Shown here: piece by piece, positions 50,338 to 63,381 of the stretch
Numbering within the stretch: the stretch's first letter is position 1
How the letters are laid out: each line of letters begins with the position of its first letter
Assembly: GCA_014706295.1 (NCBI GenBank)
Contig: JACSVZ010000007.1
Coordinates: 53,210,975-53,274,974 of the forward strand
Source: Lycocorax pyrrhopterus obiensis
Taxonomy: Eukaryota > Chordata > Aves > Passeriformes > Paradisaeidae
Reading direction: 5' to 3'
Length of the DNA stretch: 64,000 nucleotides
Notes under the pieces: model-generated
The model's input: the letters and a program-made list of their open reading frames with translations, nothing else
Databases searched by the model: none
What the model was told of the DNA's origin: nothing
Made by a program: the position numbers and the translations under genes

Positions 50338-53300
50338 AAATTTCAAATCTAATCTATAGGTTACCTATACACAGGAGTCTTCTGGAACAACTGAACATAT
50401 CCACTTCCTCTTTCATTCTTAAAGGCCATGCAAGTATCTCATTACAAAATGACTTTTTGAAAACTTATTTTGAATTTTAATCCAAACCTACTGTTTGAAA
50501 ATTATTAATCCAGAATAAAATTCAAGAATTGGTGAATAAAACCGTAGTGGTATTAAAAGGAATCCTTCAAAAGATCAAAAAACAGTTACAGAACAATAAT
50601 AAGGCACTAGGTCAGGTAAAATTCTTATTACAAGTACATTGTCTGAAGTTTATAACTAACCTTAAAACACTGAAAGAGTGTTCAGCAGTGAACAAGAAAT
50701 AAATAAAGATAACGAAACTCAGCGTCTAAAAGACAACCTTGAAGAGGACAGGATGCTGTAGAAGGCTTAGAAGAGGACACTAACAATGTGATTTCATTGC
50801 AGATCTGCCTTACCCACCTGATTAAATAAATGTTAAGAGTAAAGAGATTATTTAACTGATATTGCTAAGTATTAATATGTCTTACAAAGATACAGTTTAA
50901 ATGAGATAGCAGCATCTGGTATAACAAATTCAGAGGTTAGTTTGCACTTGGAGCACTTGGTAGGCAATCCAAAGATGGGAATGAGAGATGGAGTGGGATG
51001 TGAGAACCCCTGTGTATAATCTGTGCTTTTGCTCATTAGATGGAAAAAAGGTACATTATATTCAGCAACATATTCGTGGTTCTGGCACACATTCAACCAG
51101 ATTCAGCTGTTGCCACATCACTCTGCATTATACAACCCACAGGGATGACAGAAACCACTGACAAGGTAGCTGCAAAAGACTGGACATTTTTTACTTTGAC
51201 TGGCTAATACCAACTAACTATCTCCACTGCTAGCATCTGTCATTCCAGAAATATCTGTTTTTAAAGGGATCTAAAAGAGCATTAAAGACTGCACTACAAA
51301 TTGTCTGCAGGCAAATCTGCAAGTGAAATTTTGGACATTTTATGTTAAAACCATGGCTACCAAGATGCCATTGCTCCAAGATAACCTAGATGATAATATA
51401 AAGTGTGGATAAATTACAGAGAAATACATCTGTAACTAATGTTATCTTTGAATCAGCCTCTTTCTCTGTAGAATTAACATTTTTCTCAAGAGGTACATGT
51501 GTTTTATTACACATACAATAATTTATAATACTAGAAATAAAGTAAAGCCAGATTCAACCGGAAAGACAAAAATCCATCCAAACCACTTTCACTGAATTAT
51601 TAAGCACTCCCTGCAAGAAAAGCTTCCATGGTCTTGTCAGGAGGGGAAGCAATTTATCACTGAATCCAGTCCTTAGGTATCTGCACAGAACTTCAGATTT
51701 CAGAAGTGAGCTCTATGACTTTCTTTTACAGGTTAAAAATACTTGTCAAAGTTGTCTAAATTGTTGCTAAGAGAAATGACATATTTGGCAAGGATATGTG
51801 AGTGATAGCTGGAGATTCTTGAAAATAAAGTCGATTTGGCTTACTGATTGTTTTTTTTAACTTACTTCAGAATCTTTAGTAATAGTTACCAATAAAATTC
51901 AAATCATTATATAACACAAATTCAGTAGACACTCACAGAACGACTTCTATGTCTTCTTCAGAATCTTCCTACGAAGCCACATCAGCTGAGACAAAAATAA
52001 AGACAAAAATTTAGATGTAAATTTTAAAACCTTTGCAGACATGTAAAATAAATATCTCCCATGTCATAAGTGGATTTAAGTACAGTTTTCCGCTTGCAAT
52101 AGGGAACACTGAGCCAGACACAGATTTTCACAGCTCTCTACGTCAGTGTACCTTGTGTGTTAGTCGTTCAGACTGCTCTTAACATACACCGGAATAAGTG
52201 TGCTGGGATTTAGATCTTATCAGGCTAAGTCGGTGTAAGAACATGACTAGGAACCAGCTTCACAGGTTATGCATTTCTATAAAATCCTTAAGGAAATGAG
52301 AAGTTTGACTTTTTTCTGCACTATTTGGAAGAGTAACTGGTGTTAGTGTACTGCTAAATGGTGCCATAGAAATATTCAGGCAATGACTTAATAGAAATTA
52401 AATTGTTACTTCAAAACTCTAAGCAGAGAAACAGTGAAGTTCTAAACCATTCCTTGACTAGAAGCACATGACTATTCCCACCAGCTTCCCCTGGGTTTCC
52501 TCGATGGTTTATGAGCTCCCTGTTGGACTAGAACATGATCATGTACAGGACTCTGAAGCTCAACAGCAGTCCTGTAACTGGGTTCCTAGCGCTAACATCT
52601 CAGACTGTCCTTTGCATTCTTAAAGTGTTATATATTCCTTAATAATATAAGGGGGGGAATAAAAGCCTTGATCTTGTTCTGTAAACACTGTTGTCAGTCC
52701 AAAACAGCTCCAAAATTTTTAATAGAAAGAGTGGAGTATTGCTTGGGATTTTCATGCATTCAGATGCCAAACTTCTTTAAGAACCTTTGCATTAGTTGTA
52801 GCCATGACCTCAGCTAACCCAAAGAAAGCCACAGACATGTCTCTTTCCCTATTGGCAGCTACTTTAATTGGCAGGTTCACAACGGGGACTTTTGTTTGCA
52901 TCCTAAACATGCTCAGCACGATTAAAATGTTTAATACTTTCATCCTCAAAGTGTAGCAATCAATATGTTGGGTTTTTAACAGGCCAAGTCACTACACATT
53001 TAAATAGCATCATTCAAACCCTTAAGGAACTTGCTTTACAAGGATTCAAAAGGTTCCCTATTGAAAATTATATGGATTTAGCACAGTTTAAAAATAGACA
53101 TTTTGTTTGTTTTCCATTCAGTTGCTCTACTGTTTGATGTTCTTTTCTTGCACATGTAGTCTCTGAGTATTTTACTACCCCCTGCTGTATGGAAAGAAAA
53201 CTGTGCAATAGATGTGGACTGTGCTACTAACACCCCTTGAGAGCTCCCCACCAGCTGGAACACCAAGGGGATGGATTCAGAGTGGCTGTAGATACAGGGT

Positions 53301-54100
53301 TCTCTTTGGGTTATCACATGAAGTTCTTAGTGACTGTGGTGTGGAAAACAGAGAACAAAGTTTTCTTGACAGCTCCAAGATCGTAGACTGCTACAGGCGT
53401 ACTGCAGTTACTGGGTTTATATAGTGCAGACCATCATGTTTCCCAAGCAACTAAAAGTGCTTTGCGAAGCAATGAGTCAGATGCTGGTTGTGCAGTAACC
53501 ACACACAGGGATTTATATTTTCAGGAACTATGTGTGCAAGAGCAGGATACTCTTATAATGGTCTCTGGCACTAAACCTGTTGGGCGGCTACCGAATCAGA
53601 CTGAACACCTCTAAAGCCATGTGAGCAACATTTGGTGTACTACTGCGTACCACCACAACCCACATAATAGTCACTCACTTCAGCTGTGATATTACATGAA
53701 GAAACTCTCCACTTTCAGCTCAGCTGAACTGCCTCTCTTGGTAAAGGGCATAACACTAAATTGCCTTCCACACTTCCACAACAAAACACACATTCCATGT
53801 GTAGTTTGTAGGTGAAATAAATTGCACACTCAAATTTTGCTCACCTGTCATCAGAAACCAGAGAAGAACATTTTTTCTCCATTTTTTTTAAGAAGAAATT
53901 TTCCAGAAAATCTCCTTGTTTTTCTAATATCAGTTCCCTGTGCTGGAAGAAAAGGGATTTGTGCTCAGTGGCATTTCCCTTCCCACTACTGTTCACACTG
54001 GGTTAACCTCATGTTCACAGAGGGTAAATTTGTTTCAAACTGAGCATCCCCTGACGTCAAGGCTTGTTGGTGGCTGGCTCACCACTACCCTGCCCCACCT

Positions 54101-54120
54101 ACCTTGCTAAGTAGCAAGGT
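54101..54120. repeat. Perfect inverted repeat, 9-bp arms, 2-nt centre
   Basis: ACCTTGCTA at 54101-54109 pairs exactly with TAGCAAGGT at 54112-54120 around AG. The arms have mixed base composition, so this is not a simple-sequence artefact. Confidence 0.8.
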
Positions 54121-55528
54121 GGTCTGTTCCTGGACTCTCCAGCTATTTCTCGTAGCCATGCTGCCTGGGAGGTAAGCCTGGCTTTTTCAGTGTTTCCAAA
54201 ATCACTGAGACTTTCCCAGATCAGGTTTAGGGATTTTTAACACATGCCTTACTGAAAACATCACATATTTGTATTCTTTTCTGATTTGGAATGCACAATA
54301 TCATAATTAGAAAAGGCAAAATTGCCTATGAAAGAGGAGGTAGATTTCCCACACTACTATTTTCCATTGACTACAAGGGTGGTTTGCACAGCTTGGCTGG
54401 TAGCCTTGAGAATAATATATTATGAATATTTTTCCCATATTAAACTACAGCATCCTTAAAAAACTGGTTTTTTAAAGGTAATACAGGTTGGACTGCAACC
54501 TACTGTCAGGTTGGAATAATAGTAATTTAATATATGTATTCCCCAGCAGCAGAACAAGTCTCAAATGGGAAGTCCCAGAGTTTCAATTCCATGAGACAAG
54601 GAGATGACCTGCTCCAAAATTTTTGCTGCACCAGTCATTTCCTGCTCTGTGCCAAAACTGATGCATGTCCAGTGATGGACAAAAAGTCTGCCAGGTCTTC
54701 AGTGCTGTTTACAGTCTAACATTGCCTGCACAGGAGACAGAGAGCAGTTTGGCATTGCCTGCTCATCCCCACCACCTTTGACAACAGGCTTAGGCAGAAA
54801 ACGAAAGCAACCCCTTACAATCACTTGTTCCTTTGGGTGAGCACAGACTTTAGTCCATAAATCATTTCTGTTGCTTTGGCTCAGTGCCTCTGTCTCTGAG
54901 AAAGCCACCACTGTACCACCCTCCCTTCAGGGCAAGCCATTTGTAAAGGGCACACAGCAATACAGGCACATGGTTTCCACCACTACAGCAAAATGAGCTT
55001 AGCAGGTAGAGACAGACACCCGTCCAAATTTTATTCCAGTCCCTAAAACAGAACTGATAATCCTTGTACCTTGGGTCCTCTGATGACATTCAGCACTGAG
55101 GGATGCCAGTGGATGATAAAAGTGCAACAGGCAAGGGCTACATAACATATGCTGTGAAAGAGATGGATTAGCCAGTTTCACACAGCCAGCTCCTTGTAAA
55201 TCTAGTCATGTCCATCACAACCGACTTCTCTAAACTCCTATTAACAATTCTTATAAGAAATAATGCATTTAACTGTATTTCACTGTGATGTCAAATACTT
55301 TATGTGACTTTTTTTTTAAATTTAATATTTTTCAGAGTGTTCAGCTAGCTCAAATAATAAAAATGCCTTATTCTGTCTTCATTTCATTTAATTCACTTCC
55401 CATTTCAGGAAAAAAAAATCAAGACTAAACATCTACCAAATGTTATTCCTCTCCAACAGAATGTGACGGATTGTCTGACGATCACATAAAAATTGAACAA
55501 AAAGTGCATTGTTCCCTTCCAGATTTTT

Positions 55529-55600
55529 CAGCTGGTGTAAATCAACATAGCTTCACTGATGCCAAGTTGCAGAGATGTACATCAATTGAGAATCTTGCCC
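55529..55600. repeat. Relic of an old amniote interspersed repeat
   Basis: CAGCTGGTGTAAATCAACAT, then AGCTTCACTGATGCCAAG and GAGAATCTTGCCC, lines up with a repeat whose core I recall as CAGCTGGTGTAAATCAGCAT followed by a CATTGAAGTCAATGG palindrome. The left arm is well kept and the right arm is decayed. Part of an open frame here (79 codons) is therefore repeat-derived. Confidence 0.5.
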
Positions 55601-57505
55601 TTCATCTTCAGAGAGAGAGACTTTACCTACAGTTTAGTTTCTCTGTCTTTCCACGCTCAGGAAAACTTCAGCCTACTTTCCTTTTATGCTTTGCATATCA
55701 CCATAAATAATCCACTTTCGTTTAAGTCCATTACTGCTCCTAACCTGAGAAGAGGTCCTGTGGAGAAGGCACAGAACAGATGTGACCGGTCAGCTACTCT
55801 GTCCAAGACTGTCTGGCTAAGATCCAGGCATTGTAATTACTCAGTGTTTCAGTTCTGACTTGTGAAATATATCTTTAGCAAAGATAAATATGCACAGGCT
55901 TTGTTCACCCCTGGCTGTCCATTGATCAGGTCCCATGGTGCCATAAAATCTATAAAACTATTAGTATCAAAATGAAATAATTTTAATTCAATCTAAAATG
56001 CAGTCTTGAAGGTAAAACTATTTTCCATTCAATTTGATCCTTCTAGCTCCTTTATTACCTCTCCCTGAAAAAGGAGCTACAGAAGGGACCTCTTCTGACC
56101 ACTGGGAAGTTGCAAGGATGAGAGGATAGAAGCCTTTAAAAGGTACGACTCTAGGATTCTCAGGCTTCCAAAGCCTCTTGCTTGGGGTGCCTCATGCACA
56201 GGCAGAAAGGTAACTGCAGCCCAAACTCAGAAACAATCTGCAACACCAGTCTGCTTCTCCAAAGGAGCTGGAGGGACCCAGCCCTTAAACAATCTCTGAA
56301 ATGCTGCTTCCATCCAGACTTTTTGCCCTCACTGGCTGTAGCACCATTGGTTGTTTGTCTTCCTTCAACCTGCCCTGCCTCTCTCCCCATGATCCCTTTC
56401 TCTTTCCCGTCTTCAACCACAGTGCCTCCCAAACCAGACTAATGAAAGTTTCGTTTTCATTATATAAGCCCAGTGCGTAATCAAATACATTTAAAAACAA
56501 CAAAACTGTGGAACTGACAAGACATGTGTCTACCATCACCCTATATCCAAACACTGAGGTTTGAACTTGGCTCAGACATCTCTGAAAACACCAAATGTGC
56601 ATTTCCACAAACACAAGGAAATGGATCCACAGCTGATGTAAACAGAATAAAGGTGCATTGCTTAAAGTTGCCTAGCAAACATACAGATTAAACATGGATG
56701 AGAAGTGTCAGACTTCAGCCTGACAAGTTCCTACACACGTGTTTAACATCAAGCAAGAGTCCACCTTCAAATGGGACACTCAAAAGCTTAAAGGTAAGTA
56801 GTTGCCCAAGAACTTGAAGAACAGAAGTCTCAGTCCTGTAGGCTTTTTTTTGTACGAAAAACTAACCCACATGTAGACCTTAGATATTTCTGTAATAATT
56901 CAAATCAGGCAACACCAGACAAACTTCTTTTTTTGTTTTAATTGGTTTTGAGGGTAACATTAAAAACATATCAGCTCCCCTGTAATAAAATTCAACTGAT
57001 TTGCTTAGGTCTACCAGTGCAAGTGAAAACAGAACAGAATCCAAGGGATCATTCAGGATAAGTTATAGAAAAAAAAATGCAAAATTCAGGATTTCTCACA
57101 GAGTTTTTAAATGAAGGGTCAGATTTATATGGCAAGCACTCAGCCCTGCTCCAGGTGTCTGGCCACAGACAAAAAATATGCCAAGTCACCTCTTGTCCCA
57201 AGGATCTGACAAATTTGGACAACAAAGCACACTGGTAGCCCCCCGGAAGCCTTCAGATGTTTTCGTACCATTGGGATGTAGCATCCAGTTTAGACATTAG
57301 TAGAAGCATGGCAGTTGTATTCCCACCTTCAGGGTGTTCAGGATAAGCTGGGTTCTGGCAGTTGCATTGCTCATGGCAAGTGAGTTGGTGAGTTCACAAC
57401 TAGCCAGATCATGTCTTCATTGCAGCAGAGGACTGAACTACAGACATGTCAGGATGAGAAAAGTCAATACAAAGGAAATGTGGGAATGGAATAGGATGGG
57501 GAGTG

Positions 57506-57549
57506 AAAAATTAATGGAGAAATAAGGAAGAAAATTAATGGAGAATAAG
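57506..57549. repeat. Imperfect 24-bp tandem duplication
   Basis: AAAATTAATGGAGAAATAAG and AAAATTAATGGAGAATAAG lie next to each other, separated by a few purines and differing by a one-base indel. Confidence 0.7.
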
Positions 57550-57620
57550 AGACGTTTAAAACATCAGCTTTTCTTTATGTTTTTCCCTTTCCCTGAAGAC
57601 CACAATTCTCTTTATGTTTA

Positions 57621-57657
57621 GGGTGTTACTCTTGGGTTTCTGTTTGGGTTGTTTGGG
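57621..57657 (+). other. Four GGG runs, possible relaxed G-quadruplex
   Basis: GGG occurs at 57621, 57634, 57646 and 57655 with loops of 10, 9 and 6 bases, in a T-rich context resembling degenerate telomere repeats (TTTAGGG, TTTGGG). Two loops exceed the usual limit, so stability is doubtful. Confidence 0.3.
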
Positions 57658-59250
57658 ATGTTTTTATATTGTTACATCTAATTTTGCTTCCAGAACACTC
57701 TTCTATATGGTAATAAAATGCTTCGGCATTGCCCATTACTGAAAATGATTTTGTGGAAGAAGGAGACAGCAAGAAGCACAATTCCCATTGCACAATAAGT
57801 AAAACTCTCCCAATGGGTTTCTGTTCATGATAATATACTTGGGGGGAAAAAGACTACAAACAAGCAGTATAATAAATAGCATGTGCAAAATGTACAGCAT
57901 AGTAAATACACTACAGGGACTACTTACAGAGTCTCTTCCACTCCATAAGCATCACCAACCATCCTCTGTGGTTTGGCACATCAAATATTTGCTATGTACT
58001 TTACCATTTTAAAAGCATTGCAAATCCCTGGCTGGACACCAAGCAAATGCTGTACATTACTTTGTCAATTGTTGCCTTGCATATTCAACGTCTGACCTCA
58101 CCTCCCTCCACAGTTCAATGTGTAGAAACACCAATAAAATACATTATTTTTATTTCCAGTGACACATATTATTAAATGGGTCTGTCACGCTGACAAAGCA
58201 AAGGATTTCTCTTTAAGGGGAACTCTCAAAGGAAACCTAACCCCTTAGGAGACAAGGACTTCAAAATTATATTTGAGAAACAATTCTGTTAAAAAACTGG
58301 TTTGCAAGTTGTGTAAGGTCCATTATCTGAAGAACAACATAGGCCTTTCTGCACCGCTGTGGAAGGACTGACATGCAAGTGATCCTTATGCATTCCTTAA
58401 ATACAACACTGAGGAAAACCACACTACATACTTATTAATAAATGTGGCACTAATGCACATACATACCCCAGACAGAGCCATCTGCAGACGTAAGGTAAGG
58501 GAAGAGAGAGAAGAAATTGTAGGCAGGCAAGATGAGGACATTTACCCTTGCAAGAGGCTTGACTGGGCCAGAAGATCAAATTCCAGAGCAGCTCCCACCA
58601 CTGAAGATGGATCAGTCCATCCTCTCCTAGCAGGCTGGATAACCTTCGAGGGCTTTCTCACTCCTGCCTGCCTTGGGCACATCAAAGAAATCAGCACAGT
58701 AACACAATACTGTATCTTATCCAAGAAGGAAAAGAGGAATACTTAAAGAAATTAAAGGAGTCCGGGCAAGTGGAAATACAGAAGCAAATGATTGAGATTC
58801 TGCTTGTACATGGACTATCAATGAGACTGCTAACAAGGCTGCAAACTGTGATATCACGCAGATGCTGGCAGAGAGAAGAGTGATTGCCAGCTTACTGAGT
58901 ACAACCCAGGTATCAGGAGTTATCCATCATGAGTAGGAACCAACTACTGGGATGTTGTCAATTGACCCTGGCTCAGATTGGTAACAGGAGATTAGAAAAG
59001 GTACTGGAGGGTGATCATGGTTCCATGATCCAATGTGTCCAATTCCTTATCAGCACATCTGACATTTTCTTACCAGCTCTAAAAGACTTTCACTACTGGC
59101 CTGGCCTGGAATCAAGCTGGAACCTGCAGCAAGAACTTTCCTTGTTAGTACAAGTTAACCCCAAACTTTTCAGTCTGTGCTTCTTTTTAAGTAAATTTTC
59201 TGTGAATAATAAGAACAAATTTGCAGAAATTCAAGGAGGTGGTACAAAGA

Positions 59251-59281
59251 GTATTTCTTCATTTCTGAAATGAAGAAATAC
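59251..59281. repeat. 31-nt perfect inverted repeat, 15-bp arms
   Basis: GTATTTCTTCATTTC at 59251-59265 and GAAATGAAGAAATAC at 59267-59281 are exact reverse complements around a single T. This is the longest perfect short-spaced inverted repeat I found. A one-base loop cannot form a normal RNA hairpin without opening some pairs, so a cruciform or a head-to-head duplication is more natural. Confidence 0.85.
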
Positions 59282-60220
59282 ACTCCAGATTTAATTCTGA
59301 AAAACAGTATCAGGAAATCAAAACATGTACAGCATACATAAGGATTATACAGGAACTATTATTATTGCTATTATATGTCAGTCATAATGTCACTAAAAAC
59401 CTTGTGAGTTCTCATAGATTTGAGTTCGTATGGAAACCACTTTTATCAAGTACTGCTTTTAAAAAACTGTTGTTTAGCATATTACAGTTCCTCTCAGGTC
59501 ATTGAGGTTTTTTTCTGAAATACATTAAAATGTAATAATAACAGCCCACGCAGCTCAGCACAAAAGTTTAGGATTTTGTACTCTATTATGACAGAAGACA
59601 CATCTAAGCATTACATTAGCAAAGTGTTTACCTCACTATGCTGAAATTATATCAGTGAAGAATACATGCTCTAGGGCATCTAGCTGTCTCTATTTGTACT
59701 CCATGACAACCTTTCTTCAGAAAGTGCATCCACAGCAAGTGCATTTCTGGAGCATTTAAGTTATCTGTATCCTGTGTGACATGTATTCTTTCCTTAAGGT
59801 CAGCTGAAATGTAAATTCTGCCTTTTCCTTCCCCTCAGACTCTATTTAGATCTGCAGACAACACTGTATTTGTCAAAATATCTCCTCGTAGAAATGTGGC
59901 TAACTCTATATACAGATTGATAGTTATGCACCATGGACTGATCCCAAATCTTGGTTTGAGTTATTTAACCCAAGGAAAGGAGCCACTCTATCACTGTTTT
60001 TCAGAAGACTGATTAGCAGTGGCCACTTGCCAATGCTAAACTGATCCAGTTTGAGAATGGATTTCAAGTTCAGGCATTTCTTTCAGGAGGTTGTTTTCTT
60101 CTGTGCCAGCTTTCCGCTCCAAAAAATATGTGAATGTCCAAAGTTCAGTGTTGTAAGGATAAGCTATAAATTCGGAATCAAATATTGCCTGACTCTGCAA
60201 TGCGTAACTGAAGCTGCAAA

Positions 60221-60256
60221 TTAAAAAAAAAATTAAAAATAAAACTAAAAAAGCTC
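60221..60256. repeat. A-rich simple sequence
   Basis: Runs of A broken by single T or C residues over about 36 bases. No adjoining retroposon is recognisable. Confidence 0.75.
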
Positions 60257-60926
60257 AAATAATAGTTTTTCAGAAGTAGAACCTGAAAGTCACCTCAAAC
60301 CAAGTCAGCACTGAACCTGAATATCAGTCCATATCTAATGAACATTGCCTGCTATTTCATATGTTTTATATACATGTTCCACATCTTAAGCACGTTACAG
60401 TGACTTTCACATTCTTTTGAGAATGACTTTTTATTTCAGTCACTCAGTATGTCAATAACTATTCAGAATTACTGTCAGTGGGACAGTAGCCCTCAACCAC
60501 TTACTAGATTCTCTACAGTCCTTCTGCAGGCAATTTTCCAGGAAGGCTTTTGGCTCCCCAAAAGTCTACAGTCTTAGTTAAAAATCAGCAAATATAACCA
60601 TCAACATGAGACCGCAAAAAGTAAGACAAAGAAAACTTTGAAGATCACTGGATCTGAGATCCAAAAAGACATCTGATTGTATAACAGAGGCCACAGAGTT
60701 GCATCCAGGTACTTTTGCACTGAGCCATATAATTTCTGTTTGAACAAAATATATCTTCCATAAAGGCATTTAGTCTTATTTAGAAATGTCAAGAGAGAAA
60801 GAATTCACTTCTCGTCTGGGTAGTTTGTTCCAGTGGTTTACGCCAACAGTATTTCCAGAGCCTACAGAATGAAGAGGTATTTTCTGCACTTATATAATTC
60901 CCTCTCTCATCTATGCAGACAGAAAT

Positions 60927-60980
60927 TCATTGAAGTCAACAGACCTCAGTCATCACTGATTTAAGGCAAAACCTTTAAGT
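60927..60980. repeat. Possible relic of the CATTGAAGTCAA-type old repeat
   Basis: AAATTCATTGAAGTCAACAG followed by CATCACTGATTTAAGGCAAAACC fits, by eye, the half-palindrome and flank of the old repeat seen at 55.5 kb. The match is short and could be chance. Confidence 0.3.
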
Positions 60981-62806
60981 TTCATCGACTGTCTTTACTT
61001 TTAATATCATCAAACTTTTTTTTCACGCCAAGAACCCCCAAGATGTTTACTTGTTTGACAGGGGATAGGAAGAGGTGGACCCATTTCTTACACTGCACTA
61101 ATTCCAATGGATAAGGACTGAGGATGCTTGGGTGTGCAGACAGCCTGGTAAATATGGGTTTTCAAAAAATTACCCAAAAAACCATGGTCATACACTGTTG
61201 GCAAACAAACTCAAGATGGGTTGGTACAGCTTGGAAAGGAAGTCAAGCATTTGCTAAAGAACTGGATGATCTAGATTATGAGTTTAGCATGGACCAAGAA
61301 ACACAGAGGGTGCTTGTTCTCAAAGCAAGATCATCCTTTTCCTCTGCTTTGGAAATATCTTCCCACCAACCCACTTACTCAGGTGCACTGATTTTGCATT
61401 GTCTTCAGTAATTTCTTGCTACCACTGTCTTCATTCATTACATGGTAAATACGGTCACAGTCTCCTCAGATGTTTGCAATAAAGCTGTTGCAGTGAGCAG
61501 CTGTATGGGGTGGGTTCATCATCTTCATCACAGTCAACAGTTACTGAAAGCTCTCCTACCTCCAAAACTGCCACAGACACAGTCAACTTCTGCTTGTCTC
61601 TCACAGCTGGCCTTCTACCAAACAAACGGAAATGGCACTGCTTCCCTGTAAAGAAGCACAGAGTAACAGCCCTTCACATCAGCCAAAAGCTCCAGTTCAG
61701 CTGAGGACAGAAAGAGTTAAAGTTTGGCTGGGACTTGCAGGATATAAGAGAGGGAACACAGGGAAGCAAAGGTTCATGAGCAAGAATAGCTGGAATGAAG
61801 AAAAAGCCATGAGAGGAATTAATAAAAAATTACGTAAGAGGTAATGTCGCCTTCATCGAAGTTTTGTGGATACTGTAGAAAAGCACCCTATTGTGGGCTA
61901 CAATGTTGCTCTATTAGATTTTATATATAACAGGGTAACAGCCCTTTGGGGTCTTCCCGAGGCACAGCACACCACTGCTAGAAGGTGTACCATGTATGGG
62001 GTCATGAAGAACATTAACAGGGAGACCAGTATTTCAAACACAGGCTCCACCCTGTCCATCATGGAAGTAATATTATTAATAGTTTCTTCTGGCACTTCAT
62101 AATTCTGTTCTGCTGGGAATACTCTTGGGGAAAGCAACTTTTAACAACTGAGCTGCCACTCTCCTAAGTATTTCTCACCAAAAATTCACAGAATCTCTTG
62201 CACAAGCTAAATTGCATTTCCCATTCTTCTTAAGAGCAAACCTTGAAAACTTTCATACTAGGACTAGCTTCTGTATATGCTTTGGTGTCAAGAGAAATAA
62301 GAGGAACGACCTGATGTTGAATGCAAAATCAGTACTTGGAACTCCAGAAATTTCCTTGCCATTTAGCCTTTAGACACAAGATGGCAGCAAGAAATTCATT
62401 TCAAACATTAACTCCCAGTAGCTCAGCATTACCTGACAGTAACTCTTAAGGATACGGGTTTGTGGGCTTGGTTATTGTAAGTACTTGGTGGTGTCCACAA
62501 ACACTCCTGCCCTCACACTGTTCTCCTATCACCCACGGCCCTGAACTCTGCTGTTAGCTCTAGTCACAACGACCAAATATTTATTGTACACAACCATGCA
62601 CAAAAATACTTCTGTGGCAAACGCTGTTGTCTAAGGTGTGTCAAGCACAGCCCTTCTAGTGGACATAAATCAGTGGAAACTCATTCATTAAGTCTTACTT
62701 TATTAAGTAGCCCTTTGTTCCTAGTCTTTCCTACTGTGATATTTTCCCTTTCTCATCGTTTTAGCTTTTAGGATCTAGAGTCTTTAGTAGTCCTGAAAAT
62801 TTCTTC

Positions 62807-62824
62807 TTTTTTTTTTTTTTTTTT
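62807..62824. repeat. Poly(T) tract, 18 T
   Basis: The longest homopolymer in the window, preceded by TTCTTC and followed at once by AG. It may be the complement of a poly(A) tail or simply a slippage-prone tract. On the plus strand it also has the form of a splice acceptor. Confidence 0.8.
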
Positions 62825-63369
62825 AGATTTCTCCAGCCTGTGATGTTTTAGAACTCATCTGATCCGAAGTACCAGCTTTAGGAGCTGTTCAAGAAAGATT
62901 TTGCATATTTCTAAGTATTCTGTATCAGAAGGAATTTCTGCCCTTTAAATTCAAGTGAAAAGTGGGGTTTGGCATTACACAGGAAAATTATCTAATTTTA
63001 CCCCACTGAAAAATGAACAGTGGTAAAATTCAGATCTTTAGTCTACAACTCAAAAGTTCCTTAGTATTTGTGGAGCATTCACAACATCTGTTGATAAGAG
63101 AAACTGCTCCAAGGATTCCTATGACCAAGGCAGTGCTCTTAAGTCAAAGGTTTTGAACCAAACTTGCCACCTACAACCTATAACAGATTCAGATACTCTA
63201 TGGCTCAAAGGAACACATGTATAATACACACAGGCCATAGTACCTTCTATGAATTAAAAAAATAAAGCAAGTTAAAGCGAACCCAGGGACAGCAACATTC
63301 CTCATGTTGCAAGGAAGCCAGAGCTGCACTGATATTTCTCCACCTAATGCTGAAGTAACATGACTAAGT

Positions 63370-63381
63370 AAAAAAAAAAAA
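63370..63381. repeat. Poly(A) tract, 12 A
   Basis: An uninterrupted run of 12 A in AT-rich DNA, with no recognisable retroposed sequence upstream. Confidence 0.75.

Noticed and set aside
61898..62137. 79-codon minus-strand frame with a membrane-like segment, considered as a retroviral envelope remnant
   Set aside because: No envelope hallmark, no neighbouring LTR and no other retroviral frame nearby.
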